A stretch of 6,386 nucleotides of DNA. It comes from Flavobacteriales bacterium (GTDB taxonomy: Bacteria; Bacteroidota; Bacteroidia; Flavobacteriales; Flavobacteriaceae). The notes under the pieces were generated by a model. It saw only the letters and a list, made by a program, of their open reading frames with translations. It ran no database searches and was not told the origin of the DNA. The translations under genes and the position numbers were made by a program. The stretch spans positions 1 through 6,386 of the forward strand of contig PDQE01000011.1 in the NCBI GenBank assembly GCA_002747735.1. Direction: 5' to 3'. The stretch's first letter is position 1. Each line of letters opens with the position of its first letter. Shown here piece after piece: positions 5,754 through 6,386 of the stretch.

Positions 5754-6386
5754 ACTTATTTTTTTAGTGAGTATAGCCGGATCTTATGCACAAGGTATTG
5801 GCTCTGAGGTAAAAGATACCGTATATTTAAATAAATACGGCCTGCGGTTAGGTATTGATTTATACAATCCTATTCATACGTTTATAGATGATAAAAGAAA
5901 AGGTTTGGAAATTGTAGGTGATTTTAGGTTATCCAAACGTTTTTTTGCAGCCGCAGAGTTAGGTTACACAGATAACAAAACCCCTTTGGACAATTTATAT
6001 TTTACTACTAACGGAACTTATATAAAACTTGGAGTTGATTACAATGCCTATGAAAATTGGTTAGACATGGAAAATATGATATATGTAGGCCTAAGATATG
6101 GTATTAGTACTTTTAAACACAATGTAGGGGATTATAACATAAACAATTCAGTTTTTTTTGATGATGATCTGGCTGTAAGAAACGGAGCGGAATATACCGG
6201 TTTAACCGGCCATTGGGCAGAAATAGTATTGGGGGTAAAAGCAGAATTGTTTAATAATCTGTTTTTGGGTTTTAGTTTTAGTGGTAAAAAATTGATAAGC
6301 TCCAAACAACCCGATAATTTTAAAAACCTGTTTATTCCGGGTTTTAACCGTGTATTTCTAAACAATTCCGGCTTTGGTTTTAACTA
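5719..6386 (+). CDS. DUF6048-type secreted protein, probable outer-membrane barrel (3' end outside window)
   Basis: The open frame starts at the ATG at 5719 and stays open to the window edge: 222 full codons plus two bases (TA) of the next. The first residues form a Sec signal peptide with a likely cut after S-Y-A, before Gln25. The mature part has repeated short amphipathic strands ending in aromatics (YGLRLGIDLY, YIKLGVDYNAYENW, MIYVGLRYG, HWAEIVLGVKAE, LFLGFSFSG), the look of a small outer-membrane beta-barrel. The blocks DYNAYENWLDMENMIYVGLR and F-I-P-G-F-N-R match my recollection of flavobacterial DUF6048. In that family FGFNY is followed by one last strand, so about 15-20 residues are probably missing and the terminal TA is likely a Tyr codon, not a stop. 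It overlaps the lipoprotein gene by 35 nt; a second in-frame ATG at 5734 also leaves a workable signal peptide and a 20-nt overlap. No Shine-Dalgarno supports either start. No function is known to me. Confidence 0.85.
   Translation, partial: MKTTLMLRCIIRLIFLVSIAGSYAQGIGSEVKDTVYLNKYGLRLGIDLYNPIHTFIDDKRKGLEIVGDFRLSKRFFAAAELGYTDNKTPLDNLYFTTNGTYIKLGVDYNAYENWLDMENMIYVGLRYGISTFKHNVGDYNINNSVFFDDDLAVRNGAEYTGLTGHWAEIVLGVKAELFNNLFLGFSFSGKKLISSKQPDNFKNLFIPGFNRVFLNNSGFGFN

Noticed and set aside
6132..6365. Minus-strand open frame near the right edge
   Set aside because: It is antisense to the DUF6048-type gene, whose continuous frame, signal peptide and family blocks make the plus strand the coding one.

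Overview
The window looks like an ordinary chromosomal segment of a Bacteroidota genome, most likely class Flavobacteriia. The DNA is AT-rich and Shine-Dalgarno sequences are essentially absent. Several starts are preceded by the Bacteroidota promoter element TAnnTTTG. The release factor, the rRNA methyltransferase and the two DUF proteins at the right edge all have the sequence style I associate with Flavobacteriaceae. I could run no database search; all family names come from recognising motifs and overall sequence.

Layout. On the minus strand, the left third holds a lipid-anchored TlpA-type thioredoxin protein (79-1461) downstream of peptide chain release factor 1, prfA (1595-2671). A 121-nt divergent intergenic region (2672-2792) carries a promoter element for prfA on one strand and one for the next gene on the other. 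On the plus strand come two tandem paralogous lipid-anchored monohaem cytochromes c (2793-3197 and 3263-3679). They are followed by a 23S rRNA uracil-5-methyltransferase of the RlmD/RumA type (3760-5172), whose promoter sits so close to the ATG that the transcript may be leaderless. Next are a DUF6452-type lipoprotein (5277-5753) and an overlapping DUF6048-type secreted, probably outer-membrane, protein that runs off the right edge (5719 to beyond 6386).

How they fit together. Five of the seven genes encode exported proteins, four of them lipoproteins. prfA and rlmD are translation housekeeping genes. The thioredoxin protein and the cytochromes are both extracytoplasmic redox proteins, but they lie on opposite strands with prfA between them, so a functional link is only conjecture. 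The least understood part is the DUF6452-DUF6048 pair: a lipoprotein and a barrel-like protein of unknown function, translated from overlapping frames.

Gaps. No gene-free stretch exceeds about 135 nt. Positions 1-78, 1462-1594, 3198-3262, 3680-3759 and 5173-5276 hold only AT-rich spacer plus the promoter elements listed. I saw no tRNA, rRNA, CRISPR array, insertion sequence, riboswitch or convincing intrinsic terminator. I found no sign of a novel defence or mobile system.
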